Assembly: GCF_017833255.1 (NCBI RefSeq)
Contig: NZ_JAFIBU010000001.1
Location: forward strand, 1,302,001-1,366,000
Reading direction: 5' to 3'
DNA from: Paenibacillus sp. PvR098
GTDB taxonomy: Bacteria; Bacillota; Bacilli; Paenibacillales; NBRC-103111
DNA length: 64,000 nt
The notes beneath the pieces are model-generated. The model was given only the letters and a program-made list of their open reading frames with translations. It did no database searches and had not been told where the DNA came from. Shown in pieces: positions 1-8,539 of this stretch. Position 1 is the stretch's first letter, and each line of letters starts with the position of its first letter. A program made the position numbers and the translations under genes.

Positions 1-1131
1 AGTTTGGCGGTACTCTTCCGCATGCTGAACATGGTGGAAAAAGGTGGTCGGCAGGATCATCACCGAAGGAGAAGTATCAACAAACAAGATCAGGTGTCCT
101 TCCAGTAAATGCGCTGAAACAACATCCGGGCGTTCTGAGAAGCGAACCATCGGGTAGGGGTTCCAGCCTTTACCGATGATAGCCTCTTCCAGCTGCTTTT
201 CCGCCAACGGCATGCCGTCCACATCGACCTGTTTAATTTTGTCGCGCACCGCTTCCACCAAATTTTTATCGCAAATATCCTGAATATATCCAATACAAAT
301 ATCCGTCTGAGTACGTTTGCCGGCCTGCATAATCTCCAGCTTCAACCTGGGGTCCCGGATTCTGCGGCGAACCAACGTTACGTTGGTCAGCAGCGTTTCT
401 ACAAATCCGTCCCGCGATCCGCGCACCACCCGCTCCAAATCGGGCTCCTCCGTGGAGCGGACGGGGAAGCTTTTAGCATCAACCAGCACCGCTTCCTTTT
501 GGCCCTCGAAGAAAAAGGCCGTTCCTCCCATCGCCACATTATCGATGGCTTCTTTTAGACTGTTGGTCTTTATCACTTGAATATGTGGGATCAGGGCTTG
601 ATCGAATAACGAAATTACGTCAAGATTATCTCTGTCCTGATCCCTATTACCAGCTTCATGACGGCCCCCTCTATACGTTTGATCCGCATAGGATAAGCGG
701 ACCAAAATATCTGTCAATACCGTATCCTTGGCAAAGCCGTTATAATAAAATATACCTGTATTTTGACCGCCGAACATCATTTCCCGGAACACCACATCGA
801 AGCTTTTATTCAATCCGACTTGTTCCTCCAGCTGCCTTTTCAGCCGCTTAAAATCTTCGGATATGGACGTATCCTTCATCAGCTCATGCTCTTCAGCGGT
901 TAGCGTCCATTCTTTTTGAAAGGAGCTTGGCCCCTTAGATTCATCTCCGGATTGACCTTGAGATTCCTTGGACACCATCGTCGACTCCGTCTCTGTCCCC
1001 TGGCTTTCGATAATGTTTCCATCCCGGTCAATCGCCAGCCTTGTCTCTATTTTACCGATCTGCTTGTCTTCCCCTTCATTGGTCGGAGCCCCTCGGCCTT
1101 TCAAGAGCTTCGCTTTTTTATACGACTTCAT
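1..1131 (-). CDS. spoVAF: Stage V sporulation protein AF, GerA-family germination-type membrane protein (3' part cut by window edge)
   Basis: The minus strand encodes the first 377 codons of a GerA/SpoVAF protein; the rest lies outside the window. After a charged linker of about 75 residues, the body shows family landmarks such as GGTAFFFEG, RGSRDGFVETL and VRRRIRDPRLK, and it ends in FVDTSPSVMILPTTFFHH, the segment just before the membrane domain. The ATG at 1131 follows a GGGAGGGTGG ribosome site. In Bacillus, SpoVAF is the last spoVA product, made in the forespore under sigma-G and placed in the spore inner membrane. Here it comes directly after spoVAB, with no spoVAC, AD or AE between them. 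GerA-family germinant receptor subunits are the alternative, but the spoVAA-AB context favours SpoVAF. Confidence 0.88.
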   Translation of the reverse strand, partial: MKSYKKAKLLKGRGAPTNEGEDKQIGKIETRLAIDRDGNIIESQGTETESTMVSKESQGQSGDESKGPSSFQKEWTLTAEEHELMKDTSISEDFKRLKRQLEEQVGLNKSFDVVFREMMFGGQNTGIFYYNGFAKDTVLTDILVRLSYADQTYRGGRHEAGNRDQDRDNLDVISLFDQALIPHIQVIKTNSLKEAIDNVAMGGTAFFFEGQKEAVLVDAKSFPVRSTEEPDLERVVRGSRDGFVETLLTNVTLVRRRIRDPRLKLEIMQAGKRTQTDICIGYIQDICDKNLVEAVRDKIKQVDVDGMPLAEKQLEEAIIGKGWNPYPMVRFSERPDVVSAHLLEGHLILFVDTSPSVMILPTTFFHHVQHAEEYRQT

Positions 1132-1162
1132 ACCATCCACCCTCCCGAGTATTGAATTCGGA

Positions 1163-1606
1163 TCACCTCAACACACCCAGCCAGTCCATGAGCGATCCGA
1201 TAACTTTACCGAAAATCATCGCCATAAGAAGCCAAATCATGAAAGACTCCATTCCAATCCGCTTGGCCAAAATCGGCAGCACATTAATGACTTCCGTCAG
1301 CGCCGCGGCCAGCATCCCGACAAAGCCTCCTGCAAACAGACCGAACAATGCCGCTGCCATTGGAAATAAGAAGTAAGTCCATTCAAAAAAATCCGTCAGA
1401 GTAAAAAACAACGAACCGATGATCACGGCCGTTTCATACCATCGGATGTGGTTATACGATCGGGTGACTTGGGCTAGCCTAGGAATGACATCCAGCACGA
1501 CCAAAAACGCTACCATACCGCTGCCGACCACCAGGCCACCGCCAACTCCGATTAAACTTAGAAGCAGTACGTCAAGGATCTCGATGGGAAGTCTCCCCCT
1601 CCTCAC
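1163..1606 (-). CDS. spoVAB: Stage V sporulation protein AB
   Basis: Small membrane protein with SpoVAB features: a glycine-rich first helix (IGVGGGLVVGSGMVAFL), then IPRLAQVT, a central hydrophobic pair, and GMLAAALTEVINVLPILAKR near the end. It takes part in the spoVA system that moves dipicolinic acid into the forespore; its own role is poorly known. It overlaps the end of spoVAA. The start is uncertain: I chose the GTG at 1606 (147 residues, near the usual ~140). The ATG at 1648 would give 161 residues and a 77-base overlap. A strong AGGAGGGGGAG site lies further in, but no standard start codon follows it in frame. Confidence 0.87.
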   Translation of the reverse strand: MRRGRLPIEILDVLLLSLIGVGGGLVVGSGMVAFLVVLDVIPRLAQVTRSYNHIRWYETAVIIGSLFFTLTDFFEWTYFLFPMAAALFGLFAGGFVGMLAAALTEVINVLPILAKRIGMESFMIWLLMAMIFGKVIGSLMDWLGVLR

Positions 1607-2228
1607 GTTTCTTTTCCTGGATCTTTCCGTATTCTTCCGTAATGACATATTGATTGACGTTCTCTTGATACATGAACATCTCCACTTCTAGCGGACTCGG
1701 TTCTTCATTGAATTTTTTCTTAAATAAATGGTTGAAAAACGTAATCATCCCGAGACCGATTCCAATGGAATAAGGTATTTGCAGCAGCAGCGGATGCTCT
1801 GTCTGCTTCCCGGTGAGCAGCTTATAAATGTGCTGATGGACCTCCGCCATGCTTACGTCCGCATGAAAGTTCATAATAGCCAACCCCGATCCCACAAAAA
1901 GCAGCAGCCAAACGAGCACGATCAGCAGCACGCTTGGAGGCTTCGTCCGTCCATGGATCTCGATCAAGGCATGCGGCTCTCCAAAATGCTCGATTTGCAT
2001 CGAAGGGTAAAGTTCCTTCACTTTACGGACAATCAGCATCATATCGACCAGTACGACGCTCCCATCGTTTTCATGAGGACGGTACAGTTCCAGCATTTGC
2101 AGCTTATGTTCATATTCGGGCTCCGTTAACAATTGTGCAATTTGTCCCAAGTATACCGGTTCGCCGCGACTTACTCGCATTTTTTTGCGCAATCGTATAT
2201 ACAGGGATGGAACAGAAGCGCGCTGCAT
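1572..2228 (-). CDS. spoVAA: Stage V sporulation protein AA
   Basis: A 218-residue protein with a soluble N-terminal half (about residues 1-105, including VYLGQIAQLL) and two membrane segments (about 108-130 and 150-168), matching SpoVAA in layout and size. The C-terminal tail is charged. GGAGGAACC precedes the ATG at 2228. It begins the forespore-expressed spoVA set, whose products load and release calcium dipicolinate. Unlike in B. subtilis, it is separated from sigF by a gene on the other strand, so spoVA has its own promoter here rather than reading through from sigF. Confidence 0.9.
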   Translation of the reverse strand: MQRASVPSLYIRLRKKMRVSRGEPVYLGQIAQLLTEPEYEHKLQMLELYRPHENDGSVVLVDMMLIVRKVKELYPSMQIEHFGEPHALIEIHGRTKPPSVLLIVLVWLLLFVGSGLAIMNFHADVSMAEVHQHIYKLLTGKQTEHPLLLQIPYSIGIGLGMITFFNHLFKKKFNEEPSPLEVEMFMYQENVNQYVITEEYGKIQEKKREEGETSHRDP

Positions 2229-2418
2229 CTTGCGGTTCCTCCCTTTATTAAGCAGTTAGTCTGTTATGCCTTAGTATGAATAAAAAGCCAATGTCATACA
2301 CACGTAAAGCAATGGTAAAAATTAACTTGGCTAGGTTGGAATAAAGGAATTCCTTTTGACAAAAATTAAGCGTGAGAACAAAGAATATACTCTCAACACA
2401 AGGGAAGGTGTCATAGAC

Positions 2419-2628
2419 ATGACAAAAATCGCTTTAACGCTCGTCATCATCGGGGCGCTGAACTGGCTGCTTGTGGGGTTGTTTGAATGGGACTTGGTGA
2501 CGGCGATGCTAGGTGGAGACGTTCACCGTGAGTCTTCCGGAATTAGCCGCATTGTGTATACGTTGGTTGGTCTTGCAGGTCTGTACTGCATTGGATTGTT
2601 ATTCAGGGATGACGTTAGGGCCCGATAA
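2419..2628 (+). CDS. DUF378 family small membrane protein
   Basis: A 69-residue protein with two membrane segments: MTKIALTLVIIGALNWLLVG and a second helix IVYTLVGLAGLYCIGLL. The GALNWLLVG signature and this layout are typical of DUF378 proteins, which have no known function. I start at the ATG at 2419, which follows AGGGAAGGTG, rather than at the in-frame upstream ATG at 2356, because the family begins with the first helix. It lies on the plus strand, tail to tail with sigF, and they share a terminator. Confidence 0.8.
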   Translation: MTKIALTLVIIGALNWLLVGLFEWDLVTAMLGGDVHRESSGISRIVYTLVGLAGLYCIGLLFRDDVRAR

Positions 2629-2643
2629 ATGGTTATGGAGAAA

Positions 2644-2679
2644 AGAAAAGAGGATGAGCCGAAGCTCATCCTCTTTTCT
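2644..2679. terminator. Bidirectional terminator between DUF378 gene and sigF
   Basis: A perfect 16-bp stem (AGAAAAGAGGATGAGC and its complement) closes a CGAA tetraloop. It ends one base before the sigF stop codon and has A/T-rich flanks, so it can end transcription in both directions. Confidence 0.85.
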
Positions 2680-2680
2680 C

Positions 2681-3436
2681 TCACTGCGCAATTTGGTTCT
2701 TGATGGATTGCAGTATTTTTTTCTCCAGCCGGGATACCTGCACTTGTGAAATACCGAGACGGGCTGCGACCTCCGACTGCGTCTGATCGCGGAAATATCT
2801 TAAATACACGATCAGTCGCTCCCGTTCGCTTAAAGAAACGATCGCCTCATTCAGCGCAAGCTTATCGAACCACTTGTCCTGCGCGTCATCGGCAATTTGA
2901 TCCATTAACGTGATTGGATCCCCATCATTCTCGAAGACGGTTTCGTGGATTGAGGACAGCGGCTTGTTCGCCTCCTGGGCAAAAACCACATCCTCGGGAG
3001 AGATTTGGAGCTCCTCCGCCACTTCCTTAATGGTGGGCAAGCGGCCATTCCGTTTGGAGAGCTCGTCCTTGGTTTTACGGATTTTGTTGGCCAACTCCTT
3101 GAGCGAACGGCTGACCTTAAGCGTACCGTCGTCCCGCAGGAATCGCTGAATCTCTCCAATAATCATCGGCACGGCGTAAGTTGAGAACTTCACTTCATAC
3201 GAAAGATCAAACTTGTCAACAGACTTCAACAGCCCGATACAGCCGATCTGGAATAAATCCTCGGCTTCGTAGCCGCGGTTTAGAAACCGCTGTACGACCG
3301 ACCAAACGAGTCGAATATTACAGTTCACCAGCGTTTCTCTGGCCAGCGTATCTCCCGATTGGCTTAACGCGATCAAGCGCTTGACTTCGGCATCGTCCAA
3401 ATAACTGTGAGAGGCGTGCTTCAAATCCACATCCAT
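2681..3436 (-). CDS. sigF: RNA polymerase sporulation sigma factor SigF
   Basis: A 251-residue sigma-70 family factor (B. subtilis SigF is 255). Region 2 (about residues 44-110) contains VWSVVQRFLNRGYEAEDLFQ and FSTYAVPMIIGEIQRFLRDD; the C-terminal helix-turn-helix carries QSEVAARLGISQVQVSRLEK. SigF is the first forespore-specific sigma factor; the anti-sigma factor SpoIIAB holds it inactive until SpoIIAA is dephosphorylated. It ends the spoIIAA-spoIIAB-sigF operon, 12 bases after spoIIAB, with an AGGGGT ribosome site. A stem-loop follows immediately, so the operon does not continue into spoVA. Confidence 0.97.
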   Translation of the reverse strand: MDVDLKHASHSYLDDAEVKRLIALSQSGDTLARETLVNCNIRLVWSVVQRFLNRGYEAEDLFQIGCIGLLKSVDKFDLSYEVKFSTYAVPMIIGEIQRFLRDDGTLKVSRSLKELANKIRKTKDELSKRNGRLPTIKEVAEELQISPEDVVFAQEANKPLSSIHETVFENDGDPITLMDQIADDAQDKWFDKLALNEAIVSLSERERLIVYLRYFRDQTQSEVAARLGISQVQVSRLEKKILQSIKNQIAQ

Positions 3437-3448
3437 AAGATCAGACCC

Positions 3449-3895
3449 CTAATTGAATAAAGCTTTTTTCGATTCAATTCGCTTCTTCATTCTGATGGTG
3501 GTGCCTGTGCCAAGTGCGGTAGTGACCTCAATCTCATCCATAAAATTTTCCATGATCGTAAAGCCCATGCCCGAGCGTTCCAGCTCCGGTTTGGAGGTAT
3601 ACAGCGGCTGCTTAGCCAGATCTAGATCCTCAATCCCCGCTCCTTGGTCCTCCACCATAATAAAAATGGTATCCCCTTCGATTTGTGTGGAAATGGTCAC
3701 CACGCCATCCGGACGATTATCGTATCCGTGGATAATGGAATTGGTAACGGCCTCGGAAACGACGGTTTTGATGTCGGTTAGCTCATTCAGGGTCGGATCG
3801 AGCTGAGATACGAATGCGGCAACGGTTACGCGTGCGAACGATTCGTTCTCAGAGCGGCTTGCAAACTGCAGCGTCATAAAGTTCCGTTCACTCAT
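3449..3895 (-). CDS. spoIIAB: Anti-sigma F factor SpoIIAB (serine kinase)
   Basis: A 148-residue GHKL-fold kinase. The N box is [11 protein letters not shown], the G1 box [12 protein letters not shown] and the G2 box [10 protein letters not shown]. SpoIIAB binds SigF and inhibits it, and it phosphorylates SpoIIAA on serine using ATP. Its ATG overlaps the spoIIAA stop (ATGA), so translation is probably coupled and the partners are made in proportion. Confidence 0.97.
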   Translation of the reverse strand: MSERNFMTLQFASRSENESFARVTVAAFVSQLDPTLNELTDIKTVVSEAVTNSIIHGYDNRPDGVVTISTQIEGDTIFIMVEDQGAGIEDLDLAKQPLYTSKPELERSGMGFTIMENFMDEIEVTTALGTGTTIRMKKRIESKKALFN

Positions 3896-4245
3896 GATAC
3901 GACCTCCAAACTTTGAATCGCTTTTCTTTCGTTATCCTGGATGGACAAAATTTTGAATAAGCCCGACATCTCAAGAAGACGGTAAACGGACGGATTTACG
4001 TCACATACAACCATTTTTCCGCCTTTAGCCGTAATCAGCTTATACCGCCCCAGAATGACTCCGAGTCCTGAACTGTCCATGAAGGTCAGATCCTTCAAGC
4101 TTAAAATGATATGGCTGCTGTTGCCCCTAAGGATCGCATCTTCCATCTTCGTTTTCACGGTATCTGCCGTATGATGGTCAAGCTCGCCGTGAAGCCGTAC
4201 GATCAGCGTCTTGCGATAATGTTCAAGTTCGATTCTCAAACTCAA
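3892..4245 (-). CDS. spoIIAA: Anti-sigma F factor antagonist SpoIIAA
   Basis: A STAS-domain protein. The motif [15 protein letters not shown] contains the serine that SpoIIAB phosphorylates and SpoIIE dephosphorylates. I place the start at the TTG at 4245: GGAAGGAG lies 7 bases upstream, and the product (117 residues, beginning MSLRIEL) matches the length and N-terminus of B. subtilis SpoIIAA. The GTG at 4254 has no room for a ribosome site. It is the first gene of the sigma-F operon, expressed before septation from a sigma-H/Spo0A-type promoter that is visible upstream. Confidence 0.95.
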   Translation of the reverse strand: MSLRIELEHYRKTLIVRLHGELDHHTADTVKTKMEDAILRGNSSHIILSLKDLTFMDSSGLGVILGRYKLITAKGGKMVVCDVNPSVYRLLEMSGLFKILSIQDNERKAIQSLEVVS

Positions 4246-4275
4246 ACTGCTCACTCCTTCCCTTCTATGCCCACT

Positions 4276-4358
4276 CTTTTCTACGTAGAGGAAAGCATTT
4301 CCTGCACCCCCGACAAAACTAGAAGAAATCCGTCAGAACTAGAAAAATTGCGACAAAC
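4276..4358 (-). promoter_or_regulatory. spoIIA operon promoter: sigma-H-like elements with two Spo0A-box-like sites
   Basis: On the minus strand, GCAGGAAAT (4297-4305) matches the sigma-H -35 consensus RNAGGAWWW. After exactly 12 bases comes GTAGAAAAG (4276-4284), close to the sigma-H -10 element. Upstream are TTTTGTCG (4312-4319) and TTTGTCGC (near 4350-4357), both resembling the 0A box TTTGTCGAA. In B. subtilis, spoIIA is transcribed by sigma-H polymerase and activated by phosphorylated Spo0A, so this architecture fits. The motif matches are by eye. Confidence 0.6.
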
Positions 4359-4374
4359 GGCGCGAAGTAAACAA

Positions 4375-4407
4375 AGTCCCCGTCAGAGATTTTCATCTGC
4401 GGGGACT
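4375..4407 (-). terminator. dacF terminator
   Basis: AGTCCCCG and CGGGGACT form an 8-bp stem around a 17-base loop. On the minus strand it is followed by TTTGTTT. It sits between dacF and spoIIAA, so dacF transcription should largely end here. Confidence 0.7.
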
Positions 4408-4445
4408 CATGGTGTCAGTAAATGTTAGCATGATAACTTAGCGCT

Positions 4446-5624
4446 TCAATCCAGGAAGAGCATGCGTTTGGCTGTCCGCTTCGTTAACGTCCACAAGCCG
4501 GCTTTCTTCACCTCGACGGGCGATTCCAGCGTGAACTCGGTAAGTACCTGATCATCTTTATACACGACGAGCTTACCAATAGGCTGACCGAGAGCGAGCG
4601 GCGCCTTCAAGTCAGGCAATAACTGCACCTCATGGCGAATACCGCTGCCGGCATCACCTTTCTTGAGCAGGACACTGTAGGGTTGCTTGGCCGTCAGAGG
4701 AACGACAGGAACCTCGCCCTTGCCTACTTTCATTTCTCCCATTGTGTCACCGGTTCTGTATATCGGGAGATTTGTAAACTGGGAGAAGGCGTAATCGAAC
4801 AGCCTCGTGACCTCCGCATTGCGTGTCTTGGTGTTAGGTTCCCCCATGACAACTGAGATGACACGAAGATTCTCTCTTTTGGCTGTAGCCGACAGACAGA
4901 ATTTCGCCTCGCTTGTATACCCGGTTTTAAGCCCATCTGCACCGCTGTAAAAGCGAACCAGTTTGTTCGTATTGACCAGCCAGAATGGTTTGGGCGTTTC
5001 TTTTCTCAGATAGTCCTGATAAAGGCCTGTAAATTTAGTGATTTCTTCATGCTTCAGCAGTTCTTTGGACATCAGCGCAATATCGTAAGCCGATGAATAA
5101 TGGTTTTGTGCTGGCAGACCGTTCGGATTGACAAAATGGGTACTTTTCATGCCAAGCTGCTCTGCGCGCTCATTCATCATCCGAACAAACGCTTCCTCGG
5201 AACCGGATATCTTTTCAGCAACAGCCACTGAAGCGTCGTTGCCGGAAGCCATTGCTATGCCTTTCAGCATGTCTTCGACCGTCATTTCCTCTCCCGGCTC
5301 TAAGAAAATTTGCGATCCGCCCATCGAGGCTGCGTATTCGCTGGTGCGCACTTTCTCGTCCATCTTGATTTTACCTTGATCCAATGCCTCCATAACCAGC
5401 AGCATGGTCATAATTTTAGTGATACTGGCCGGGGGCAGTTTGGCATCTTTATTTTTCTCAAAAATGACGGTCCCGGTATCCGCATCGATGACTACGGCAG
5501 AGGTCGAATTCGGCGCCAGATCAATCGGCTGGTTAGCTTTGCTTTCCTCTGCCATTGCAGCAGGTAGTATAAGAAGAAGCAAAAGCTGAATGGATAATCC
5601 TAGTTTGAAAACTTTGCTGATCAT
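4446..5624 (-). CDS. dacF: D-alanyl-D-alanine carboxypeptidase DacF (penicillin-binding protein)
   Basis: A 392-residue S11 peptidase with a signal peptide (about residues 1-25, ending AAMAEE). The three penicillin-binding motifs are SITK (about residue 67), SGN (about 127) and KTG in GADGLKTGYTS. A C-terminal PBP5-type beta domain follows and the tail can associate with the membrane. It trims D-alanine from peptidoglycan side chains; in Bacillus, DacF works with DacB to set cortex cross-linking from the forespore side. It lies just upstream of spoIIAA, as in B. subtilis. Other S11 enzymes (DacA) are possible by sequence, but the location points to DacF. Confidence 0.93.
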   Translation of the reverse strand: MISKVFKLGLSIQLLLLLILPAAMAEESKANQPIDLAPNSTSAVVIDADTGTVIFEKNKDAKLPPASITKIMTMLLVMEALDQGKIKMDEKVRTSEYAASMGGSQIFLEPGEEMTVEDMLKGIAMASGNDASVAVAEKISGSEEAFVRMMNERAEQLGMKSTHFVNPNGLPAQNHYSSAYDIALMSKELLKHEEITKFTGLYQDYLRKETPKPFWLVNTNKLVRFYSGADGLKTGYTSEAKFCLSATAKRENLRVISVVMGEPNTKTRNAEVTRLFDYAFSQFTNLPIYRTGDTMGEMKVGKGEVPVVPLTAKQPYSVLLKKGDAGSGIRHEVQLLPDLKAPLALGQPIGKLVVYKDDQVLTEFTLESPVEVKKAGLWTLTKRTAKRMLFLD

Positions 5625-5726
5625 AACCAGTTCTACCCCTCCTGACGGAAGCTCAAGTTTAAAGTACTGTTAATAATTATTGACCATTATCAGACAAAAT
5701 ATTCCACATCGGCAAAAATAGAGCAG

Positions 5727-5750
5727 GCGCATGCGAGTACATGCGCCTCA
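5727..5750 (-). terminator. Probable terminator after the YlaJ-type lipoprotein gene
   Basis: AGGCGCATG and CATGCGCCT form a GC-rich stem with a 6-base loop. The minus-strand 3' side continues into an AT-rich tract. It lies between the lipoprotein gene and dacF. Confidence 0.45.
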
Positions 5751-5851
5751 TAAAGCAACGTTGCGGCTGATCTCCTTCATGCGTACAAGTCCAAAGCATC
5801 CGCTTTGAATGCTCTAGCTTCGTTTGGGAAATCCCTTCTGAATCTCTCAGG

Positions 5852-6355
5852 TTACCTTGCGTTAGGAAAAATTCTTCGAACCATTTCGGAAAATTCCTTC
5901 ACAAAGCCCGATATCGGTCTGCCCGCCTGCACATCGTTCACGTAGCTGTTTACCCGGCCTACAAAATCGGGGTTAACCGAGACGTACACGTTCTGGATGT
6001 TTGCATCGGTCGCCCGTACCTTCTCTGCGATCTGATTTTCGACTTCCTGTGTCATTTGGGCTTGGCTATTCTCCAGCACAGCAGCAACATAAGCGTTGCG
6101 GCGGGTCACTAACACATTCGCCGATTTGATACTTGGCACCTCGGAAACAATTTTGCTTGCCGCCTGATCGGCGATTTCAACTCTCTCTTCCGTCTCACTC
6201 ATGGGACGAAAAGATTGGTTAGGCGCAGCTTGCTGCTGAACCTGCTGCCCATTGCCTTGTCCTTGCTGCGGATTCGTACAACCGACAGTAAGTGTTAGCA
6301 GGCAGCATAGAACTATACCGGTAGCGCTTAGCTTTTTGGGTCGAGTTTTCATCAT
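5852..6355 (-). CDS. YhcN/YlaJ family sporulation lipoprotein
   Basis: A 167-residue lipoprotein: signal peptide with lipobox LTVGC (Cys at about residue 26), a Gln/Asn-rich linker, then a YhcN/YlaJ domain with ADQAASKIVSEVPSIKSANV, NAYVAAVLE and a C-terminal GRPISGFVKEFSEMVRRIF. These proteins sit on the spore inner membrane of Bacillus; some affect outgrowth. A 33-codon 3' fragment of a related gene lies at 58131-58232 inside a transposon. Confidence 0.85.
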   Translation of the reverse strand: MMKTRPKKLSATGIVLCCLLTLTVGCTNPQQGQGNGQQVQQQAAPNQSFRPMSETEERVEIADQAASKIVSEVPSIKSANVLVTRRNAYVAAVLENSQAQMTQEVENQIAEKVRATDANIQNVYVSVNPDFVGRVNSYVNDVQAGRPISGFVKEFSEMVRRIFPNAR

Positions 6356-6460
6356 ATTTGTTTCTATAACCTCCCTTGGGTAGACTCGTTAATTAGTATG
6401 CTTAATCCAGTCCAAAGGCATGCATATAAAGCAAGGTTACTAACCATGAAGTTCCGCATA

Positions 6461-6489
6461 AAAAACTCGAGCTTTTGTCAGCTCGAGTT
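6461..6489 (-). terminator. Terminator after pdp
   Basis: AACTCGAGC and GCTCGAGTT pair across an 8-base loop, followed on the minus strand by a T-run (TTTTTT). It lies 10 bases past the pdp stop. Confidence 0.85.
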
Positions 6490-6498
6490 GCATGATTA

Positions 6499-7830
6499 CT
6501 ACATATAGCGCACGCCGTTATTAGTGACCACGGCATAGATCAGCTTTAATTTCGAAGCCGGAGCTTCCGTAATGGTGAATGCGGCAGTTATACTCTCCCG
6601 CATGCGTGCCGTCTCTGCCGGCACATCGCGGTTTAAATACAGCTCCGCGAGCGGCTCTCCCGCTACTACGGTATCACCCACCCGCTTGAACAGCTTGATG
6701 CCGACCGCCAAATCGATAGGGTCATCCTTGGTGGCGCGCCCTGCGCCGAGCAGCATGGCTGTGACTCCCAGCCCCTCCGTATCAATCCCGGCAACGCTGC
6801 CTCCAGCCGGGGAAGGTACGAGCACACGATACGCTGCCCCAGGCAATCGCTCAGGGTTATCAGTAATCCCGGCATCGCCGCCCTGCGCCTCTATCAACTG
6901 CTTCAGCTTAGCCAGCGCCTCGCCGTTCGTCAGCAGTCCGGCAACCAACTGCTTCGCTTCCGTTTCGTTCTGCGCCTTGCCTCCGAGAAGGATCATATGC
7001 GTCGCAAGCTCCAGACAAAGCTCCGTCAGCTCAGCAGGTCCCTGCCCTTTCAGCGTCTCTATGGCCTCTTGCACTTCGATAGCATTGCCGATAGACGGAC
7101 CGAGCGGTTCATCCATATTGGTGATGATCGCGACCGTCTCTCGACCAACCTCCGTACCAATATCCACCATCGCCTGAGCCAGACGAATAGAATCGTCCAG
7201 TGATTTCATGAACGCTCCCCGGCCTGTCTTCACATCCAATACGATTGCGTCTGCGCCTGAGGCCATTTTCTTGCTCATAATAGAGCTCGCTATCAGTGGT
7301 ATGGACTCCACCGTTGCTGTTACATCACGCAGCCCGTACAGCTTCTTATCCGCCGGTGTCATATTGCCGGATTGACCCACAACGGCAAGTCCGATGTCCC
7401 TTACCTGGCATAGAAACTGTTCTTTTGTGCGCTCTACTTCAAAGCCTGGAATCGACTCCAGCTTATCAATCGTTCCTCCGGTGTGCCCGAGCCCCCGCCC
7501 CGACATCTTAGCTACCGGTATGCCCGCGGCCGCTACCAACGGCGCAAGAATCAATGTTGTCGTATCGCCGACGCCGCCGGTACTATGCTTATCGACCTTG
7601 ATGCCGGGGATCGAGCTCAAATTCACTTGGTCGCCCGAGCGGACCATCGCCATGGTAAGATCAGCCGTCTCCCGCGCCGTCATTCCGTTAAAGAACACCG
7701 CCATGGCCCATGCGGACATTTGGTAATCCGGTATATCCCCCCGAGTGTAGCCTTCAATTAAGAAATCGAGCTCTTCCGTTGTCAGCTCGCCGCCGTCCCT
7801 TTTCTTATGTATAATGTCGACTGTTCTCAC
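6499..7830 (-). CDS. pdp: Pyrimidine-nucleoside phosphorylase
   Basis: A 443-residue thymidine/pyrimidine phosphorylase family enzyme. It contains [16 protein letters not shown] (phosphate loop), [26 protein letters not shown] and the C-terminal domain. It splits uridine, deoxyuridine and thymidine with phosphate, giving the base and pentose-1-phosphate, which DeoB (same cluster) converts to the 5-phosphate. I start at the GTG at 7830 ([10 protein letters not shown]), 8 bases after GAGGTG, which matches the family N-terminus. The upstream ATG at 7848 would add six residues. A terminator follows. Confidence 0.95.
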   Translation of the reverse strand: MRTVDIIHKKRDGGELTTEELDFLIEGYTRGDIPDYQMSAWAMAVFFNGMTARETADLTMAMVRSGDQVNLSSIPGIKVDKHSTGGVGDTTTLILAPLVAAAGIPVAKMSGRGLGHTGGTIDKLESIPGFEVERTKEQFLCQVRDIGLAVVGQSGNMTPADKKLYGLRDVTATVESIPLIASSIMSKKMASGADAIVLDVKTGRGAFMKSLDDSIRLAQAMVDIGTEVGRETVAIITNMDEPLGPSIGNAIEVQEAIETLKGQGPAELTELCLELATHMILLGGKAQNETEAKQLVAGLLTNGEALAKLKQLIEAQGGDAGITDNPERLPGAAYRVLVPSPAGGSVAGIDTEGLGVTAMLLGAGRATKDDPIDLAVGIKLFKRVGDTVVAGEPLAELYLNRDVPAETARMRESITAAFTITEAPASKLKLIYAVVTNNGVRYM

Positions 7831-7889
7831 GCCTACCGCACCTCGCATTCCACAATATTACAAGTATTATATGCGCCGCAGGGCAAAAA

Positions 7890-7929
7890 GAAAAGGAAGC
7901 CGAGAGAAGATCTCTCTCCGGCTTCCTTG
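7890..7929 (-). terminator. Terminator after the cupredoxin gene
   Basis: AAGGAAGCCG and CGGCTTCCTT form a 10-bp stem; the minus-strand 3' side runs into TTCTTTTT. It begins about 9 bases past the gene's stop. Confidence 0.8.
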
Positions 7930-7937
7930 TGCAGTCG

Positions 7938-8315
7938 TTATTGAACGATCAGCTTTGTTATCATCTCTGCATGGCCTGGACCGCATGGCAACGAACAATG
8001 AACCTGATACTCGCCCGGTTTGTCGAACGTGATTTCCATGGTCTTCGTGTTGTTGTCAAGTTTCACGCTGGTGCCTACGATTTCCATCGCATGCAGACCT
8101 TCCTTGTTTACCAACGAAACGGTCACTTTCTCGCCAGCTTTCACGGTATACTCCGCTTGATCAAACTGATAGTTCGTAGCAACGAACCTCAGCTGCGGAC
8201 CAGCCGCTTCTTGCTGCGCCATCTCCGCCTGACGTGCCGAGATATCCTGGAACAGCACTCCCGCACCGAGGAGACAAGCGACGATAATTAGTGAAAACAT
8301 TGCCCACTTTTGCAT
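7938..8315 (-). CDS. Membrane-anchored cupredoxin with a CuA-type copper site (COX2-like domain protein)
   Basis: A 125-residue protein: one N-terminal membrane helix (about 5-22) acting as anchor, then a single cupredoxin domain facing outward. The C-terminal CSLPCGPGHAEM reproduces the CuA ligand set of cytochrome oxidase subunit II (CxxxCGxGHxxM), with an upstream His in GLHAMEIVG. The start (8315) follows a strong AAGGGGGGAA site. No oxidase subunit is nearby, so it is a stand-alone CuA/cupredoxin, perhaps an electron carrier or copper handler; that role is inference. Confidence 0.8.
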   Translation of the reverse strand: MQKWAMFSLIIVACLLGAGVLFQDISARQAEMAQQEAAGPQLRFVATNYQFDQAEYTVKAGEKVTVSLVNKEGLHAMEIVGTSVKLDNNTKTMEITFDKPGEYQVHCSLPCGPGHAEMITKLIVQ

Positions 8316-8505
8316 AGGTATTCCCCCCTTACTTTTAGCCGTAAAGACGTATATTCTTATTGTACAAAATACACGCGGTTTACACATGCCCTTTGATGAC
8401 GAACAGGTGAAAAATTTGTGACAAATTCGGGTAATATGCGTCCTAAGCTATTATGCCCTAAGCCATTTTAGCATAAAACCTTTCTGGCAACAAAACACCA
8501 ATGAC

Positions 8506-8530
8506 AAAAAACTCTGCCCACGGACAGAGT
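8506..8530 (-). terminator. Terminator after the YvyF-like gene
   Basis: ACTCTG and CAGAGT pair across an 8-base loop; on the minus strand a run of T follows. It lies 10 bases past the stop of the YvyF-like gene. Confidence 0.7.
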
Positions 8531-8539
8531 GATCTAGCG

